Assembly (NCBI GenBank): GCA_907163375.1
Contig: CAJQUW010001866.1
Coordinates: 1 to 64,000, forward strand
DNA length: 64,000 nucleotides
Direction: 5' to 3'
Source of the DNA: Prostheceraeus crozeri
Taxonomy: Eukaryota > Platyhelminthes > Polycladida > Euryleptidae
Positions within the stretch are counted from its first letter, which is position 1. Every line of letters begins with the position of its first letter. A program made the translations under genes and the position numbers. Below, in pieces: positions 59,830 to 64,000 of this stretch. Below the pieces are notes generated by a model. That model made no database searches, had not been told where the DNA came from, and saw only the letters and a list, made by a program, of their open reading frames with translations.

Positions 59830-60440
59830 CTGAAAATTGTAGCGATTGCACAAGCATTATGTTGATCTTTCAGTTAAAAGGATAAAGGATATTTGCATGC
59901 AATACTTTTTATAAAAATTGGTTGAATTTTTCTTGTTTCGGCGCTTCGAATTTTTGCCTTACCAGTAGTACCTATGCTACTGCCAGGGAGCAAAAACAAC
60001 GACCAAGTCATAATGATGATAAAAGAATAATGATTTTCAAAGATAAACTAACAATTAAAAAAGAATTCACTAAGATAAAATATAACTTATCCATGACAAC
60101 CACTTCCAAGAAATGCGATTAGATAAACGTACTTGAAACTTTTGAAAATGCAAATTTTCTTTTTTTATACGGTGGTACCGGAGTTATGTACATGCATAGA
60201 TTCACAGATATCATGTAGTCCTAGTCTAAGTTTGATAACTATGAAAACTTCCTTGACTTGAACATCCTTGTATCTTTCATTATGAGAGCAAGTTAATTTC
60301 ATGAATATGCCAATAATGCATGATTTTGTAAGAGTTTCTATGTCCACAGGTTAATAAGTTCCACGAAGCAGGTGATTATTTTCCTGATTGGAAATTATTA
60401 ACCTGGTGCAGACTTCTATGGAAAAAGTCATGCATTTTAA
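59830..60440. other. TTC27 intron, AT-rich, nothing recognised
   Basis: No upstream TTC27 exon found here on the minus strand. Confidence 0.5.
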
Positions 60441-60600
60441 CAGATATTGCATAGATTTCTTCAGTAATTATCTGTCATAATAACCTCAAGCCTTCGGCTC
60501 TCGGTAATTATAGCAAATAATGACCTCAAATCTATGCACAATCTATTGCATAATATATAGCAATTGAGGGCTGAAATTCAGCCCTGCAATTGCTATGTAT
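60441..60600. repeat. Foldback repeat with two hairpins
   Basis: TGCATAGATTT near 60448 is inverted as AAATCTATGCA near 60528, with CCTCAAGCCTTCGGCTCTCGG in the middle. A second, nearly perfect hairpin spans 60557-60597 (ATAGCAATTGAGGGCTGAA and its inverse). Confidence 0.78.
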
Positions 60601-60730
60601 TATTGGTATTGTATGTTATCAATCATGGATTTTTTCTCTATGCAAATGTATTTGGAACAACAAGAAAAAAACGAAGGTACAAAAAAGGAAAAAAGCGTCT
60701 TACAAAATAAGTAAAATCAGACCCTTTGCT

Positions 60731-63700
60731 CAGCCCCAAGAACACAGGCCGCATTGCCTCTCTGAATATCAAGGCTCACACGCTGCATTAGCCATACAGA
60801 TTCTCTCGCATCGTGGGTTACATCTGTAAGGAGACTCCCAGGGACATCTATGATTAATATAAGATATCTAAGGGACGTTCAACTCCCATTCCATGTACTG
60901 GACTGGAGGCCAGTGATTTTGGTAATGACGGTAATGTGTATTTGGATAAAACCATGGAAAAAGGTTGCAAGCAATTCATTTCATTATTGTAAAATACATC
61001 AGAATTCAGCTGAATGCATTGGTGTACATACTAATTAATGCGCTCGGCCCAGCCTTGAAGAGAAATTGTCGAAAGAATCTGTGCAGTGTACATGTACATT
61101 CTACATATACACGCATCGATGGTCGATTTTGGAGATATTGTGACTTTCTATATTCATTGATTTTCCTATTGCCTTATCTAAAACGTCTTCCTGTATATAC
61201 TGGTGGACTTTATTAGAGAATTCAAGAGCAATGAGGCGATGTAACATGTGTGATTTATTTCGGCCTTGAATTGCTCAACTTTCATTAAACGAAAATTGAT
61301 GGCTATTTTTATCACAGTGATGCGCGAATGATTTCATCTTCACCGACGAAATTTTTACGGATTTCGTTATCAACTTAAATTCAGGATCAATGCTGTTCCT
61401 GAATTGCACAATAGCCTATGGTAGGACCTTAAAATCGTGGAAAGTCATCGATCACCACAGCTTGGTTTGCTTTTTATTCAATATGATCTTCGCAATGAAC
61501 CATCACAATTGTGATGCAAGGATTGACATTACAATCACATCCTATTTGTTCGTCGGAGTTTGAATATAATTTGAAGGCGTCACAGGTGATGCTCTATAAT
61601 CACGAGATGTCTAATAAGGGATAAAAATATATTGACATCGGCAACCACTCATCATGAGGAAGCACACTTGGAAAGACAGCACTTTTCCACCAAAATCTTG
61701 ATAAAGGATCTTCCGAAGGAATGGATATTCAAACGATTCTTGCTTAACTTTTAGCATTTTCATTAGTTATAACAATCAAATTATCACTTTTTGACGTTTC
61801 AATGTGTTTTGTGATAGTTTCTGATTACATGATCGGTAGATTTTCTTAAGGTTTTAATCATATCTTTTACTTGTATAACAATGAATCAGGCATGGAAATA
61901 TTGCTGCAATGATTGTAGTAGCAAGTAAAATCATCACTGATCAGTCATCATTTAGTCAATGACTCCTTAGAGTAAAGAAAATAGATAATTAAAAATATTC
62001 CAGAAAGATGTCACAATTCTCCAAAAAAACACACTGGTGAATCGATTTTCGCAAGCAAATCTTTTTGCAATAAGCCTGCTAATTGCACAAAAAAGAAACA
62101 TGTATAAAATGTTCAGAATCCACACCAAAAGCCATTGATGCTACGTACCGCAGGTGAACAATTTTAATCACTGACAGTTGCCGTTGCAGCTGTTATTGAC
62201 AGTTGCTTATTCTTGTGGGAGTTTTATAATTCTTTAGTCTCTCCTTGACTGGGTCCAGAATCTTCTTTCAACAGATTCCCTATATGAATGCGCGTATTAG
62301 AGTATTGGATAATTGTTTACAACTTGTTTCACGGTTTTATCCAGATGTGCAAAAACTACCGTCATTAATCAAATCTACCAAAGTCACTGGCCTCCAGTCC
62401 AGCACATGCTTTGGGAGTTGAACGTCCCTTAGATATCTTATATTAATCATAGATGTCCCTGGGAGACTCCCGATCTTCTGGAGAAAATGCAGCGTCAATG
62501 AACCCATCGAGCCTGAGGTTTCCACCGCGAAAATGAACCGATCAGCTAGAAAGTAATACTTATGTGTCTTACGTCTCTCTGCTGATGAGGCTACGGAACC
62601 GGCTTGGGTGGCCGATGCATTCAGTGCTGTTGAGAAGGTATCTCTGCATATTGCGTCCCACACTAAACACTTGCCTCTAGCGAATGGAAAAGTGACACCA
62701 TCTGGCCGCTTCCCATCGCCACGGTCCAGACCAGCTGGTTCCATTACTGGCGATAATCCGCACTTTGCCAGTGCTCGTCGAACAGTTTCATTCAGTGCCG
62801 AGTGTCTGGCAAAGTGTCCTACACTATATCGACAAGATAAGGTGTGCAGTCCATATTTGTCGACTACTTCTCCACATCTGCACGGAAATTCTCGGCAAAC
62901 TGCAGCACCTACATGAAGTGAAACTGCGGTTCGAAGAGTGTCGTTGTCTAACATTGTACCAATGCTTGACACTGGAATCACGTGTAGCCAAGACCCACTA
63001 TACGTAGATTGTGCACCTATGAGCCTGGCTCGTTCAAGAGTATTTGCATTTGAAAGCCATTCTTGCTGTTGAAGGCAACACAGAAGTTCATCCCAGTCAC
63101 GTTAACAGCCATTCATGTCATCATGTGGATTGCTATCATCTCCATGAAGTTCTGTCCATCGTGAAGCTGCCACTTCAAACTCATTGACACAAAGGGATCC
63201 AGAAAGATTCACAAGGATTTTTGTGGCCAATGTTTTCGACGAAGTAATTGACGACAGATAAGCAGTGAGAGCAACGTCGGATGGTTGTCGGATGCCAATA
63301 CCACCAAAACGAATTGGCTGCTTTGCTTGTGCCCATGGTCGATCATTAAAGTTGACATTGATGATCTCTTCCAGACCGGATTTTATGGTTGAGTCCAGAC
63401 GATTAAGGGCTTCTTCACGTTCAAAGCAAGGTGCTGAACAAAGGAGATAACTTAATCTGGGAATGAGTGAGATCCGACTAAGTAGGTAAAATGCAGCATG
63501 AGAATTGACAGACTCAAGTCTTTCGCAGGCTAAAGTGATCGAGGCTTCCTTTTCCTGGAGTGCATCATTAATTGCAAGATTTGACAGTGGAGAGCCTAGT
63601 AATGTCAGTTCACCCTCTGATGGGCTCTTCAGAGTTGGAAGTAAATCTTGAAAACGTACTATCACTTGCTGAAAGTCATTATCATCAAGACCAACATTTA

Positions 63701-64000
63701 TCAGTTCGCATTTTGATGCATTGATAGCCAGACCAAGGGATCGCAAACCATCAGCAGCTCTCTGAACGTCCTAGAAAACTTTTTCTGATGGGCTTGCAAT
63801 AGTCGCGTCGTCGAGATACCACAGATTGAATGGGCACTGCAATGAACGGGCTACAGAATCAATATTAAGAGAAAAGAAAAGAGGACCGGCTACGTCTCCT
63901 TGATAAACATCCCTTTCTGAAAGTATAATCTTTTCACCGAAGCACAATACCGATGGTGACTTGTAGGCCTGGTAGGCCATAGGTAATAATTCTGGAGTTC
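60731..64000 (-). mobile_element. LINE (nuclease-like C-terminal type), 5' end off the window
   Basis: Minus-strand order: reverse transcriptase with VYQGDVAGPLFFSL and the catalytic NLWYLDDATI (63980-63771), LGLAINASKCELI, FGGIGIRQPSDVALTAYLSS (63746-63102), the Cys/His cluster CRCGEVVDKYGLHTLSCRYS, then EPAGLDRGDGKRPDGVTF and CLVWDAICRDTF (62981-62470). It resumes after the 60839-62461 insertion with DVTHDARESVWLMQRVSLDI and QRGNAACVLGAE (60838-60731). Breaks visible: shifts near 63090 and 63760. It is the same family as 15800-16388 and lies in the first TTC27 intron. Confidence 0.87.
60839..62461. mobile_element. Non-autonomous TIR element, 1623 bp, inside the LINE
   Basis: The left end CAGGGACATCTATGATTAAT (60839) and its continuation for about 85 bp recur inverted at 62461, with about 5 differences. 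Weaker match extends to about 125 bp. The 9-bp sequence GGAGACTCC is present directly on both sides (60830-60838 and 62462-62470) as a target duplication. LINE coding sequence stops and resumes exactly at these borders. The interior is AT-rich with no transposase. A 9-bp duplication fits MULE-like elements; hAT usually gives 8. Confidence 0.9.

Noticed and set aside
1-64000. LTR retrotransposon, retroviral or Polinton remains
   Set aside because: No integrase, protease, capsid or packaging-ATPase signature, and no long direct repeats of LTR type were recognised; all reverse transcriptases seen are LINE- or Penelope-type.
1-64000. CRISPR arrays, operons or bacterial contamination
   Set aside because: The spliced genes and eukaryotic transposons run through the whole window; the only regular repeats are the satellite and a minisatellite.

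Overview
This is nuclear DNA of an invertebrate animal; the phylum cannot be fixed from the sequence alone. The evidence is two spliced metazoan genes with GT-AG introns of up to about 35 kb, AT-rich introns, and dense invertebrate-type transposable elements. There are no bacterial operons, rRNA genes, canonical tRNA genes or CRISPR arrays.

Host genes. (1) TTC27, a TPR-repeat protein, is on the minus strand. Seven coding exons are visible (59503-59829, 54346-54457, 52215-52367, 42806-42930, 42605-42717, 7654-7720, 3292-3744). All junction phases agree and they give exactly 450 codons. The first exon(s) lie beyond 64000 and the C-terminal exons lie left of position 1. (2) FAAH, fatty-acid amide hydrolase, is on the plus strand in four exons (8434-8690, 17339-18278, 19546-19785, 28526-28888). 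It encodes 599 residues from ATG to TAA with the Lys-Ser-Ser catalytic triad intact. The whole FAAH gene sits antisense inside the 34.9-kb TTC27 intron 7721-42604.

Layout. 1-2770: edge of a satellite array of about 325 bp units. 3-8 kb: two TTC27 exons and a Penelope-like reverse transcriptase relic. 8.4-28.9 kb: FAAH, with introns holding a hAT-type MITE nested in an inverted repeat (9-10.5 kb), a Crypton (13-14.6 kb), several foldback palindromes (14.8-16.9 kb), LINE relics, a minisatellite, a 3.3-kb transposon with an unusual transposase (20.6-23.9 kb) and a nearly complete APE-type LINE (25.5-28.2 kb). 29-42 kb: AT-rich sequence with two Penelope-like loci and degraded transposon coding sequence. 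42.6-59.9 kb: five TTC27 exons, MITEs, tRNA-derived SINEs, a long palindrome (45.2-45.7 kb), another Penelope-like locus and an almost intact Tc1 element. 60.7-64 kb: a LINE interrupted by a 1.6-kb element with long terminal inverted repeats.

The most striking structural theme is that Penelope-like element ends repeatedly occur as head-to-head inverted pairs, with a minus-strand copy on the left and a plus-strand copy on the right. Several carry hammerhead-ribozyme-like cores (CTGANGA, a short stem, GAAA). All family assignments come from reading the sequence; no database search was run.
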